Shown here: positions 28,176 to 39,400 of the stretch, piece by piece
How the letters are laid out: each line of letters starts with the position of its first letter
How positions within the stretch are numbered: position 1 is the first letter of the stretch
Source: Beroe forskalii
Lineage: Eukaryota > Ctenophora > Nuda > Beroida > Beroidae
Direction of reading: 5' to 3'
DNA length: 64,000 bases
Assembly (NCBI GenBank): GCA_011033025.1
Contig: WFMF01000015.1
Span: forward strand, 496,001 to 560,000
Translations under genes and position numbers: made by a program
The notes under the pieces: generated by a model
The model's database searches: none
Told to the model about the DNA's origin: nothing
The model's input: only the letters and a program-made list of their open reading frames with translations

Positions 28176-29736
28176 CTATGACACCTGATTGAGTGGGCAT
28201 GTACAATGTTTATATTCACTGAAAAACAAAATAAAGAGCCAGTCATATACACAAAAATTAAGATTATTTTCCAGGCTATTTTCTTATTAAATTTCTTTGT
28301 GAAAAGACTGTATACCTAATCATTGCAATCTATAGGAGCACCACATAAGTTTAGGAAGAAGAGTATGGGTGAATAAGGGACTTACCTGCGAATCCCTCGG
28401 TTATTTACAGGTTTCAAACTTTGATCCAGGGCTTCTCCAGAGCTACAGATTAATGGGGGATCCTTGGAGTTTGCCAAGTCTGGATCTGAACCAAAACGAG
28501 ATAAAACTGTATCTTTTATCTTCTTCGTTCTTTCAAGCAGTCTCTTCTTGCTCTTAAATAGTATAATTGTATTTATCATAGATGATCCAATAAAAGAATC
28601 GAGGTATTAAAACCATGCTTAAACATACCTATAGCCCTTCAACTTAACCCAGAAGTTTCTTTTTATGATCTACCTATTTGAAGAAAATATATTCTAATTG
28701 AGCAGTAAAAGGACATTTAATTAGAATATTCAAATCAATCCAATTTCAATTCAATTGAGTGAAATATTTTAAGCCATGAGAGCATCAAAAACAAAATAAT
28801 TAAACATAATTGATGATATCAAATAACCAACATATTTGAAATGGAAACTTACTGAATTGGATTTTGCATCAAGTGATATCAAGAAAGAAATACTACAGGG
28901 AGAAGACTGGCTGTCGAGCATTTCCATAAACTGAGTGTTGATTGTACCAGCTGATACATTTTTCACAGAAACCTGTTTTGAATATCTCTACATATTTGAG
29001 TGTAGATTATCAAATCGCATATTCACAATCTAAAGTTTGTGAACCTCAATGAGAGCCTTTTACTTGTTATATGTCAGATTTTCAAAATAACTTTTGAAAA
29101 ATTGTTCAAAGTTTTCAATAGACAGTCACTCAGTACTGTCTGTGAATCTGTGATATGTATATATCAACATGGATTATTAAATACTTGAATAGAGTGCATT
29201 TCTCCACTCTACTTTTAATCAAATGAAAAAAGAACATAATTGGGAAGATCTCATTTCATCTAACCTGGGTAGATCCAATTATTTGATCAGCATCCCTGAC
29301 AATAAACTTAATTGAGTCCTTCTTAAGATTTATGTCTTTAAACTCTGCAACATAGTTCCATATTGGATTATGAGAGACAACACTTGGACTGTTAAATGTC
29401 TGTTGCTGCAAAGCTGAAAGTTAAAAATGTTTCAAAAATGAGAATCACTAGCACTTGGCATAATGATACATATGGTGATTGATTCACTCCCAGATTGAAT
29501 ACACAAAATATTTTAAGATAGACTAGGTATTCAAAAATTAAATCGCCTCAGAGCATAGAATATCAGTTTTGATTGACACTCTAAGTTTATGCTTAACAAT
29601 AGGGTTGAATATGATTAAATATAGCAAATATAGCCTACCACAAATGACATTAGCAGCTGGAACAACACCAGACACACAGCCAGGTATGTTTCTTCCTGAA
29701 ACTACTTTCACTTTCATATAACATTCTACATGATCC
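28176..29736 (-). CDS. C2-domain protein, C-terminal exons (5' end not found)
   Basis: Exons in order on the minus strand: 29736-29639, 29413-29265, 28972-28853, 28552-28386, 28218-28176. Phases run 2-1, 1-0, 0-0, 0-2, 2-stop. The first three build a C2-like beta sandwich: VECYMKVKVVSGRNIP, then VSHNPIWNYVAEFKDINLKK, DSIKFIVRDADQIIGSTQ and PCSISFLISLDAKS; N-P-x-W-N and F-x-V-x-D-x-D are C2 hallmarks. The N-terminal half of the Ca-binding loop set looks reduced, so calcium binding is uncertain. A basic helix (SKKRLLERTKKIKDTVLSRF) and a Ser/Asp-rich tail follow. The last exon stops at TAG 28176-28178, or it may splice onward to the IPT exons. 27937-28175 shows only a ttcaa microsatellite. Upstream exons may lie beyond the LINE at 30-36 kb. 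Confidence 0.75.
28386..28552 (-). CDS. C2-domain gene, post-C2 basic helix exon
   Basis: Phase 0 to 2, donor CGCAG|gtaagt. Encodes SKKRLLERTKKIKDTVLSRF then GSDPDLANSKDPPLICSSGE and ALDQSLKPVNNRGIR. LSRFGSDPDL looks like a kinase-target segment (inference). Confidence 0.7.
28853..28972 (-). CDS. C2-domain gene, C2 end exon
   Basis: 120 bases, phase 0 to 0, acceptor ttttgaa...caaaacag, donor TCA|gtaagt. Encodes VSVKNVSAGTINTQFMEMLD then SQSSPCSISFLISLDAKSNS, the last C2 strands. Confidence 0.75.
29265..29413 (-). CDS. C2-domain gene, C2 core exon
   Basis: 149 bases, phase 1 to 0, acceptor aactttcag, donor CCCAG|gttaga. Encodes LQQQTFNSPSVVSHNPIWNY then VAEFKDINLKKDSIKFIVRD and ADQIIGSTQ. 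The NPxWN and RDAD blocks are the strongest C2 evidence. Confidence 0.8.
29639..29736 (-). CDS. C2-domain gene, first C2 strand exon
   Basis: 98 bases, phase 2 to 1, acceptor tcaactgttcag, donor TTGTG|gtaggc. Encodes DHVECYMKVKVVSGRNIPGC then VSGVVPAANVIC. Confidence 0.72.
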
Positions 29737-30627
29737 CTGAACAGTTGAGCTATTGTAAGAAATCATCTTGCCATGTGTTTTGTGAGGATAAGACAAATTA
29801 ATTAATTGATCATTTCTCAATATCAAAGTGTGGTTAAGGTCAAATGGCACCAGCAGTCAGCATCTTATAGATTTACCCAGTTATTAGAAATAAACTAATT
29901 ACCCACATATTACCCAGTTTTAAACTTACAACACATATTAAATTAACTAACTGAGGATGATTAACATTCACATGGGGATCCTGAAGATGGAATTTTAAAT
30001 TCCGAAACGGTCAGTTGATTTGCATGGTTGTGTGAAATTGTTTGATTCTTAGTAGTAGTCTTAGTAGAAAGGCCAAGGTCGGTTTAATCGACCAGGCCGG
30101 TGGCAGCCATGCTGAGCATAGAGACTATCCCTAATACGCTAGGCCAAGGGTGTGAACTCCTGGGTGGTTTTTAGGCCACCCGACTGCCAGGCTATATCCT
30201 GAGCTGAGAGCAGCCAGTCTGTCCAGGACCTCTCTGGACCGGCAAGCTGCCAACGCCCGTGGCATCAATCAGACTGCAAAGCAAGACAAGACTTGCCTGC
30301 ATATTAAGTCGGAGATCTGCCGAAGGTGGCTATGTACCACCTCCCTTCGTCTAGATGGGTCACAGGGAGGCCTGACCCAGCCAGACTGTGTAAATCATAT
30401 TCCCATCGATTGGGATTTAACTGGGCTCAATGGGCAAAGCCTAGTTCCAGGATACTGCCTGGAACAGAAGTCAAAGAACTGTTGATAATGTTGTAAACTT
30501 TACAACACTACTTTATTCAATCAAATTTGAGGACCCCAAACTGTTGTTTACCTTGCCACCTCCTAAATGGATGATTGTTTTGAAAATAAGCACGTAATAG
30601 CTTAAGCTATTATTCTTGTACTATACT

Positions 30628-32697
30628 ATGTCAAAAGGCAAAGGTGGTAAAAAACAAACATCCGGGAGGGGGACCTCAGATGTGTTTCAGAGTGATAACA
30701 CAGAAAAGACAAATGGCAATGGCAATGATTTGAGAGACCCCCTCATTACGAATGGTGTGTGTGAAAGATGCCCTTTCAGCGAGAACATCTCCAATGAATC
30801 CATAACCTGTTCTGTTTGCCGTAAGTTACATCATGCTTTATGTAGGGACAAAAAAGGTGGGTTTTCTGGAAATTCAATTTGCTCAAAAACATTTTTTGAT
30901 ATGTATGGTCCCTTATCTGCTCATTACAAGCATAATTCATCAAGATGGGGACATTTTATATTCATTTGTCAGAGATGTTATGTAAATTATCCTGGTTTGC
31001 TGCCAACTTCAGACCAAGATGAAATCATTGATGTTGTTAACCTTACCTCACCATCTAAAGCACTTCCACTCTTGAAATCTACTATATGTTCAGAAGCTCA
31101 AACTGTCATATCTGGTAATATGAGTGGTGATAGCTCTGATCACGAAGGTGGCTTTGATAACCTTTCAAACCTAACTAAACTTAATCATGAAATTCTTGGT
31201 AATATCAAGGCCCTTGAACAGTTATCTAGGGAGCAAGCCCAAACTTTTAATACTCAAGTTGGTAAAGTTTTAACTGAGCTGCAATCTATACCTTCAGCAA
31301 GTCTTAATCCCCTCACCCAGGATATAAATGGTATTTCAGCTATCAATCTCCCCAGTTACAAGTTTAATGCAGACACCTGTAAGCCAATAAAAAGTTATGA
31401 AGAAGGTTTTCTCTCCAAAGAACAGCATTTACAAGTCACAAGCTTTCTGGAAAAATGCCAAGACTTCCAGACAATCAAATCAGGCAGCAGTAGTAGGGAT
31501 GTTGCATATTTTGGTGAGTTCAGGTACCGTTATGGAGCTATCCAGCATGAAGCTAATCCTGTACCAGAGGTCTTGAAGCCCATCATGGAGCAAATATCTG
31601 CCAATAATCCAAAATCATGCATCAATTCATGTCTTATCACAAGATATAAGAATGGATCTAATGTCTGTCCTAAGCACAGTGATGATGAAACATTCATTGC
31701 ACAATGGTCAGACATTTTCACACTTTCTGTTGGCACTGAAAGAAATATGAAATTCACATCATCATCAGGAGATGAACAGACTATCACACTGGCAAACAAT
31801 AGTCTTCTTGCATTCACACGTGCCTCACAGCAGTTCTGGAAGCATGAGATCCCTACAAGTGATTGCTCCACAACCCGCTTCAGCATCACCTTCAGGCAGC
31901 TGGCACCCTACTACCTCAACTCAACCCTCATTGTGGGTGATTCAAACACCCAGAACCTTAAATTTGGCTCTGGAAGAAACACTTTTGGTGTTTGGATGCC
32001 AGGTTGTCGGGTCAAAGCTGGCACAATTGATGACATACCTGGGCCTGAGGACTTAGAATATCCATATCGTAATCTAGTAATACACAGTGGTATAAATGAT
32101 TTGAGGAGCAAGAGCCATCTCCCTCTTCCAGTGCTACTGGAGAAACTTGAGCAGAAATGTGTTGCATTACAATCAAAGTTCCCCAATATGAAAATCTTTG
32201 TTAGTTTGCTACTTCCCACCAAAGATCCTGGTCTCAATTCACTGGTTAATGAATTTAATAGTAAAATCAAGAGCTTTGTGAGTAAGCATGCAGATATATC
32301 AATCATTTCTCATCACAATCTGGCAAACAGTTCAGGTATTTTGAGTCATGACTTGGGGCGTCATCACCAAGATGGTGGAGCAAAAGTATTTGACACTGTG
32401 CACCTAGGATCAAAAGGAATCTCTATCTTTTGTTCAAATATCAAATATAGTGTAATCAAGCAAAAACATTCTAAAAAAACAGATGCACTAAATGCTAGTC
32501 ATAACCCAAACCATGCTCATACGAAACCAGCTGAAAAAGGATCTTCATTTTGGAATCCCAATCCTAAATACAGAGCCAGCAACCGCCCCCTCCCAGCTCA
32601 CCCTTATCCGTGGACAGGAAACCACCATGATAGCTTCCCTACTGGAGGCTTTGAAAGCTTTAATTTGAATAGTGTTAATAATGGCTATCAACCATAG
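30628..32697 (+). CDS. LINE ORF1: zinc-finger region, AlkB-like dioxygenase and SGNH hydrolase (689 aa)
   Basis: ATG at 30628. Residues ~40-120 hold paired Cys/His (CERCPF, CSVCRKLHHALC, ICQRC), PHD/RING-like. Residues ~175-230 are helical, a possible coiled coil. Residues ~240-428 look like an AlkB-type 2-oxoglutarate/Fe(II) oxygenase: RYKNGSNVCPKHSDDE gives the H-x-D iron motif (H350, D352), FWKHEI the distal His (H406), TTRFSITFRQ the Arg pair that would bind 2-oxoglutarate (R417). Residues ~432-610 are SGNH/GDSL-like: IVGDSN (S439), HSGINDL (N490) and DTVHLGS (D589, H592). CR1-type ORF1 proteins with an esterase are known; the added AlkB-like domain is unusual. The C-terminal ~70 residues are Asn/Pro/His-rich. 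Confidence 0.83.
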   Translation: MSKGKGGKKQTSGRGTSDVFQSDNTEKTNGNGNDLRDPLITNGVCERCPFSENISNESITCSVCRKLHHALCRDKKGGFSGNSICSKTFFDMYGPLSAHYKHNSSRWGHFIFICQRCYVNYPGLLPTSDQDEIIDVVNLTSPSKALPLLKSTICSEAQTVISGNMSGDSSDHEGGFDNLSNLTKLNHEILGNIKALEQLSREQAQTFNTQVGKVLTELQSIPSASLNPLTQDINGISAINLPSYKFNADTCKPIKSYEEGFLSKEQHLQVTSFLEKCQDFQTIKSGSSSRDVAYFGEFRYRYGAIQHEANPVPEVLKPIMEQISANNPKSCINSCLITRYKNGSNVCPKHSDDETFIAQWSDIFTLSVGTERNMKFTSSSGDEQTITLANNSLLAFTRASQQFWKHEIPTSDCSTTRFSITFRQLAPYYLNSTLIVGDSNTQNLKFGSGRNTFGVWMPGCRVKAGTIDDIPGPEDLEYPYRNLVIHSGINDLRSKSHLPLPVLLEKLEQKCVALQSKFPNMKIFVSLLLPTKDPGLNSLVNEFNSKIKSFVSKHADISIISHHNLANSSGILSHDLGRHHQDGGAKVFDTVHLGSKGISIFCSNIKYSVIKQKHSKKTDALNASHNPNHAHTKPAEKGSSFWNPNPKYRASNRPLPAHPYPWTGNHHDSFPTGGFESFNLNSVNNGYQP

Positions 32698-35600
32698 AAC
32701 ATTGACCAATCGTGAACCTTGTGTGAACTGCTGTAAGGACATCTATACCCATCAAAAAATCTTAGTATGCTCTCTGTGTAACATAATTTCTCACCATAAA
32801 TGTGGCAAACAATCATTTGATTATGATCAAACAGTTGACCAATGGTTTTGTTGCGGCTGTCAAACACAGAAAGCAGTGAAATACTCTCCATTTAATTCCA
32901 TATGCTACAATAAATATAGTCCTGATGATCCAGAAGCTTATGCAGAAATTGACAAAATAAAAAGATGTCTTAATAATTGTAAACTTTTGTCTAACAAACT
33001 GATAAATGCCCAAAATTTTGGTTATGATAAAAAGCCACTGGCGGTTTTTTCCAATAATATTGACGGAATGTCACAAAACTTTGATACATTGCTTGCCAAG
33101 CTATCTTTAGTTAAAAATAAATTTGATCTTCTGGCAATTACTGAAACAAATATAAATGAGTACCATAAAAACCTTTATAAAATCCCTGGGTATAGCTCAA
33201 TTTTTAGTTCTAAGTACCCTAATAAACACAAAGGAAGTGGAATAGGCATTTATCTCAATGAAGGTTTTACAGGAAATATTATCAATGACCTAACAATGTT
33301 ATGTCCTGATATTGAGACCCTTTTTGTAGAAATATCTACAGAAGGAAACAAATTCAATTTTGGTGTAGTATATAGGCCCCCAAGTGGCAATCTGAAAGTT
33401 TTTTACCAATTACTTGAAAAAATTTTCAATAATCTGTCCAACAGAAAAAATAATAATCATTCTGTTGTGACTGGAGACTTTAATATAAACTTACTCAAAA
33501 ATGACAGCAATAAGTCAAAATTTGAGAATATATTTTTTGGTAACTGTTTCATACCAACAGTTTCTCTTCCTACGCATGAAAAGCCAGGATGTGATCCATC
33601 TTGTATTGATAATATCTTTGTCTCTGATATAGATTATGTGGTTGGATCTGGCTTATTAACTGATGTTAAGGTGTCCCATCACTATCCAACAGTTTGTTTT
33701 TATGATATAATTGACACCACTGGTAAAAACTGTAAGGATGATGATTCTGTAAGTTCTAAGTCACACTATGACTATTGTGAAACCAATATCATTGAATTCA
33801 ATGCAAAACTTTCCCAAAAACTTTCTGTTGACAAATTTAGTGCTGATGAATCAGGGTTTGAAAAATTTGTCTCATGCATAAGCAAAACAATAGATGAATG
33901 TTTCCAAGTTAGTCCTGAAATACTTAAGAAATCAAAGCGCAATCGAATTGAGAATCCTTGGATTACAAATGGTCTCATGAATTCAATTAATTATAAAAAC
34001 TTTCTGTATGAAAAATGGAAGAAAAGTAAAAATAGGAAAAATCAAACAGGTGACTCCGAGCTTTATGAAAAATATAAAAACTATCGTAAAAAGTTACGAG
34101 CCCTTATTAAATCTGCCAAAAACATGTTTTATTCCAAAAAGTTCAGTAATTGCCAGGGGAATAGTAAGAAAACTTGGGAGCTAATAAATGAACTTAGAGG
34201 AAAGAGCATTTCAAAGTCTAAATGCTCCTTTCTTGTAAATGGAAGCTTGGTGAATGATAGAAGAATCATTGCCAATGAATTCAATAACTACTTTGCATCA
34301 GTTGCTCGTGACTTGAATGAAAATGCTCTAAAATCTGAAAACCTTCCAATATCTCCTGTCCCAGATTTTTCGACATTCATTAAAAGCAGGGTAAATGATA
34401 GCTTATTCCTTGAGCCATGTTCGCAAGCAGAAATAGAAAAAATAATCATTGAACTGGAGAATGGTAAGGCAAGTGATATACCAATCAGAGTTCTCAAAAG
34501 TTGCACACCTCTTATCATATCAAACTTGACAACTTTTTATAACAAATTTCTTGATCTAGGTGTTTTTCCATGTATCCTCAAAGTTGGTCAGATAACTCCT
34601 GTTTTTAAAAAAGACAATAAACAACTGTTCAAGAACTACAGGCCTGTCTCTATGTTACCATGCTTTGGGAAAATATTTGAAAAGGTTATGTATTCTCGTC
34701 TGTATAAATTCGTTATCTCTAAGAATATCCTATATGAGAACCAATATGGTTTCCGTAGTCACCACTCTACATCCCATGCTGTGAACTATTCTATAGACAA
34801 AATAACGTTTAATATTGAAAATAAAAACCATGTACTTGGTATATTTATTGACCTTAGTAAAGCTTTTGATACTATATGTCATGAGAAACTTTTGATCAAG
34901 TTAGAAAATTATGGCATAAGAGGTAAACCACTTAACTTATTAAAAAGCTATATGACTAATAGACAGCAACTCACTAATTATGACTCTGAAAAATCAGAAC
35001 TGCTGCCTGTTATTTATGGTGTACCCCAGGGATCTGTTCTAGGTCCACTACTTTTCATTCTCTACATAAATGATATAGTCAACTGCTCTCAACTTGCACA
35101 CTTTGTTTTGTTTGCTGATGATACTAATATTTTTGTTACTGGAAATTCTGAAGCAGAAGTGTTCTCTAAAGCTAACATAGTTCTTCAAGATATAAATTTA
35201 TATATGCTGAGTAATCAAATTCATATCAATATTGAAAAGTGTGTCTACATGCACTTCAGACCAAAGCTCAATCATAATGAACAGAAAACTTGTGCCAGAG
35301 CTAAAGTTATAGGTAGTGAGAAAATTCTGTATTTGAATCGTAATAAGCTTAAGAAAACAAATATGGTTAGGTATCTAGGAATTATCATAGATGAAAATTT
35401 GAATTGGGAGGGTCATCTCCAACACTTAGAACAAAAATTGAACAGCTCTATTGTCACGATCAAAAGAGTTAAGAAGTTTATCCCTCCTGAACACAACAGT
35501 AAATTATACCACTCACTCTTCATCTCACACTTGACTTATGGGATATCAGCTTGGGGTTCTGTTTCAAATAATAAACTTAAACCTATATTCAACATACAAA

Positions 35601-36118
35601 AGAGATGTATACGCTTACTTTTTGGGAAAAAACTGAACTTTGATCATGCAGAATACTATAAAACCTGTGCAAGAACTAGATCAATTGATGAACATTTGAC
35701 TCCAAAGGACTATGTTCTGGAACATACTAAGCCTCTGTTCACAGAATTTAAACTATTAACTGTGCACAATCTTCACAAGCTTTTCTTGCTTAATGAAGTC
35801 TTCAAAATTAAGAAATACAGATATCCAATTCCCCTGTATATATTACTAAAAAGGTCACCTGAATCCATGAGAAATTACTTGAATAATAATATTTCTATTC
35901 CCCGTTATAACCTAGAAGCTTCAAGGCAGCAGTTTCTGTACTGTGGCACTACCATCTGGAATAAATTTAACAATAAAACAGCTCAATTCAACACAAATTT
36001 TCTATCTGATTTATCAACATCTTCGTGTATGGCAAAAAACAGGTTCAAGAAATTTCTGTTAGATATTCAGTCATCAGGACATCCCCAACTCTGGGAATGC
36101 CATAATCACAGTTTTTAA
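32681..36118 (+). CDS. LINE ORF2: PHD-like finger, APE endonuclease, reverse transcriptase (1145 aa)
   Basis: First ATG 32681; it overlaps the ORF1 stop by 17 nt, suggesting translational coupling. Residues ~14-60: CVNCCKDI...CSLCNIISHHKCG...WFCCGC, a PHD-like finger. Residues ~118-350: AP-endonuclease (LAITETN, YRPPSGN, VVTGDFNIN, VSHHYPT). Residues ~580-880: RT with KNYRPVSMLPCFGK, FIDLSKAFDTICH, GVPQGSVLGPLLFILYIND and catalytic FADD near residue 811. The C-terminal region resembles the post-RT domain of CR1/L2 clades (AWGSVSNNKL, IWNKFNN). It nicks the target and copies the LINE RNA. No inactivating change seen. Confidence 0.95.
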   Translation: MAINHRTLTNREPCVNCCKDIYTHQKILVCSLCNIISHHKCGKQSFDYDQTVDQWFCCGCQTQKAVKYSPFNSICYNKYSPDDPEAYAEIDKIKRCLNNCKLLSNKLINAQNFGYDKKPLAVFSNNIDGMSQNFDTLLAKLSLVKNKFDLLAITETNINEYHKNLYKIPGYSSIFSSKYPNKHKGSGIGIYLNEGFTGNIINDLTMLCPDIETLFVEISTEGNKFNFGVVYRPPSGNLKVFYQLLEKIFNNLSNRKNNNHSVVTGDFNINLLKNDSNKSKFENIFFGNCFIPTVSLPTHEKPGCDPSCIDNIFVSDIDYVVGSGLLTDVKVSHHYPTVCFYDIIDTTGKNCKDDDSVSSKSHYDYCETNIIEFNAKLSQKLSVDKFSADESGFEKFVSCISKTIDECFQVSPEILKKSKRNRIENPWITNGLMNSINYKNFLYEKWKKSKNRKNQTGDSELYEKYKNYRKKLRALIKSAKNMFYSKKFSNCQGNSKKTWELINELRGKSISKSKCSFLVNGSLVNDRRIIANEFNNYFASVARDLNENALKSENLPISPVPDFSTFIKSRVNDSLFLEPCSQAEIEKIIIELENGKASDIPIRVLKSCTPLIISNLTTFYNKFLDLGVFPCILKVGQITPVFKKDNKQLFKNYRPVSMLPCFGKIFEKVMYSRLYKFVISKNILYENQYGFRSHHSTSHAVNYSIDKITFNIENKNHVLGIFIDLSKAFDTICHEKLLIKLENYGIRGKPLNLLKSYMTNRQQLTNYDSEKSELLPVIYGVPQGSVLGPLLFILYINDIVNCSQLAHFVLFADDTNIFVTGNSEAEVFSKANIVLQDINLYMLSNQIHINIEKCVYMHFRPKLNHNEQKTCARAKVIGSEKILYLNRNKLKKTNMVRYLGIIIDENLNWEGHLQHLEQKLNSSIVTIKRVKKFIPPEHNSKLYHSLFISHLTYGISAWGSVSNNKLKPIFNIQKRCIRLLFGKKLNFDHAEYYKTCARTRSIDEHLTPKDYVLEHTKPLFTEFKLLTVHNLHKLFLLNEVFKIKKYRYPIPLYILLKRSPESMRNYLNNNISIPRYNLEASRQQFLYCGTTIWNKFNNKTAQFNTNFLSDLSTSSCMAKNRFKKFLLDIQSSGHPQLWECHNHSF

Positions 36119-36430
36119 ACATAGCAATTGCAATTCAATGAAACTTTAGAAATTATGTTCAACTTAGCTATATTACAGCAAATAGCTTCAATTTTGGGTT
36201 AGCTTTAAATTACTCAAATTTTCTTATTTACAGCAGTTCTCACATATTTAGAAATTTGCATGATACAAAATTTTTAACATTCAATGACAGGTGAAAGTTG
36301 TGTGTTGGAATGTCTGTATAAAATGAAATGAAAGGAAATACACTTCAAATTCCTGCTTAATCAACACTGATGAGAAAAGAACTAAACTAAATTGTGTTCT
36401 TAATGAGTTTATGTAAAACTGACTATTAAT

Positions 36431-39400
36431 TAATTTTATAATTCTTATTTATTCCAATAATATTAATCATGGTATTATTAACTAAACCTAACTTAGTTTT
36501 CAAATTAATTTAGTTTTTTAATGTTTCTGACAGCTCCCTCACATTTTGACTCATATTGGTAGTTTTTTTGTTCTAAATTCTTTATTGAATCTATTGTTGT
36601 TGTACCAAGGGTGGTACCCAAGTACCCACAAGTATTTCCTGTAGCCACAACAAAATCAAATTTCGCTTGATATATCATAATATATTTCATTAACATTTTA
36701 CTGCCTGGTTTGTTTTATCATTAATAACAGGCGTTATTAATTAAATAGTATTTCATTAATGGTAATTAAGTTGTTAGGATATCCTGACCTTATTTATATT
36801 TTTTATATGTTCTGTTTTTTAAATTATTATATCACTATACTATGTTCATAATATGCCTATTGATTATCTAATCTGAACCTTGATTGTTCTAAGATTAAGA
36901 GAAATTTATGGTCAATTATTGGTATAATGTGCTACAAAATATAAATTGCCTGATCGGCTCGGGGCTAAGCAAAAGTATATAACATGGTTAAATTATATTG
37001 TTGTGTTTAAGAAAAAGAAAACTTAAATGACGTTGTCAAGCTAACAGTGAGGCAAAATATCGAAAAATTATGAACATTTACCATTTTAAGTCGTTTTATA
37101 ACTGTAAAAGCAAAGCATTGATTGGGAGGCAGTCTACTAGCTGTGTGTTCAGTGGTACAAGAGCTACATTACAAGTTACACGCATGAAAATACTCAGCAG
37201 CATTATCATAAAATACAAAACCGTTATCAGTGAAATACCAACTATAACTATTTGAGTGTGATACACAAATTACACGCAGGTGATTCAGAATTGAAATAGA
37301 CACATAAAATCTTAGGAATAAGATAAGTCGTATAAAAACTTGTCATAATATGTTAGTGTATAGAGATAATTGAATTAAAAGTGGTTTGAGAGTTGAATGG
37401 TTGGATTGATAATGTTTAGTTTGTTTTCAAATGCTCTCAAGGAGCGGGCGGTCAGCCTGGCGGTTCTGACATGTGTACCAGAATGTGTGAATGACAATGC
37501 CTAATTGTTTGATTCATTCCATCCATTATCAGGTGGTTTCATCGTTACGCGTCGATCAAATGGATTGATCAAATGAAAAACACGCACAATACACTTTTAT
37601 GAAGACATCCGCGCAAAAAAGCAAGCGCGCGCGATTGTGTGGGTTTTTCATTTGATCAATCCATTTGATTGACGCGTAACGATGCAGGTGCCTAATCATT
37701 GATTTTCATTCATCTCATTCACTTGATATCACATTAAAGATTACCCAGTTATTAGAAATAAAATTATCAATGATGGGAATATCATGGTTAGTTGTAGCCT
37801 TGTTATCTTGATGGAAATGGCTAGAGTTACAATAAGGGTCACTGTACTTAATACCTACTAGGTATAATGTAATGGTCAGGTTACCAGTAAGGGTTATGGC
37901 TAAAGTGTTATGAAGATGGTTATCAACAAACTTGGTGTTTTTAAGAAGCCATATACCTATCTTGAAATTGGACACAATTCAAAATTGTAAAAGTAGCATT
38001 CTCTTGGTTGGATCAAACTGTACTGGCATGACAAGTTTTATATATTTGAATTAAATAGTTAACTTTGGCCAAATGGGGACCAGAATTCACCCTGGAAAGA
38101 ATAAAAATTCTTTGACATACTTGGACTTGGAGAAATCTGTGAAATACTGCATAATAATTTGATTTTAGCAGACACTCAGTAACTGAGGTGTCGCCACCTC
38201 TGAGATCGGTGTCTGAAATTTCCACAAAACCACAATTTGTACGCGTGTGATACTGATTTAACAGTATATTCACCTACGTACATGGCGCCGCGCGATCGGA
38301 AATTTCAGAAGAATTCTCATTTCTCGAAGTGGCGACACCTGCCTAATGCTGCTCAATCGGAAAGAGCAGTTTTTAGTAATATGTTTGGTTCCTGTGGGTC
38401 ATTTATGGTTCAAAAAGTCTACTTTAGCCTTAAAATTGGTTTTCAAAGAGGCCAATAGGCCATATATCTTGAATAATTGGCCACAATTATTGATTAAAAA
38501 TTCTAAAATAATAATTCTAAAATAAATATAAAAAAAATAAGTAATTCATGATATTCAAGTATCACAATTTAAAAACAGTGTTTACGTTTCTTTATTTGTA
38601 TCAAATGATATTGTACTAAAGTAAAGTATGTTAAATGTTTCATTCTTTATTTCCTAAGCCCGCATAGGTGTGTGTACGCGCGCGGCGCTACCCTGAGGAA
38701 GCGCGCCGCGCAACGCAAACAGGGATAAACGTGTTTAGCAATGCGCGGCGCGGCAAGCACTAAACCAGTTAACCCCTGGTTGGAATGAGTGTTGGTACCA
38801 AATGAAAATATTCTTTACTGCAGGTTTTGTTACTAGATATATTTTTAATTTTTATTATTTCATTAGATGCCGGAAGATCCTGTTAATAGCGGAAGTTTGA
38901 AGGCAGTTGATTTATGAAAACATTGTTGATGTGTCCATCAAAATACTTTATTTTTATTTTATTGTAATGTTTTTGTTCTTGTCATTGGTGCTTTTACTGT
39001 CACTATACTATCCAACATTTGAAGCATTCGAAACTCACGTTTCTCCTTTTTCAAGTTATTGATTATTGCTCTGATTGTAATATCTAGATTGTAATATCTA
39101 GATTGTAATATCTAGATTGTAATATCTAGATTGTAATATCAAGAATTTTTTGATTTTCAATATCTCAATATCTCATAAGAGGCAGGAAGATCTAATCTAT
39201 TCGTTGATTTGAAGGCAATTGATTTTAAAAAATTCCTGATGTGCTCATTAAATTCCTTTGTTTCAATTTATTTTCATTTTGATTTTTCCATACCATTGTT
39301 ATGCATATTATGACATTTCTTTAATATCTTTAATGCTCACTGGCATTTTTGCATATCATAACATTTTTTAATAATAATAATATTTGAAGTTTAAGAACAC

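Larger units (their letters stand above)
29960..36430 (+). mobile_element. Full-length CR1/L2-like LINE with two intact ORFs
   Basis: 5' region about 29960-30627 (GC-richer, no ORF), ORF1 30628-32697, ORF2 32681-36118 overlapping by 17 nt, 3' UTR to roughly 36430. Both ORFs are free of stops and frameshifts. ORF2 has APE endonuclease and RT, and no RNase H is apparent. The exact ends and target duplication could not be set; a ttaattaat run near 36424 resembles the AATT-rich tails of the broken LINEs at 42.6 and 43.6 kb. Confidence 0.85.
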
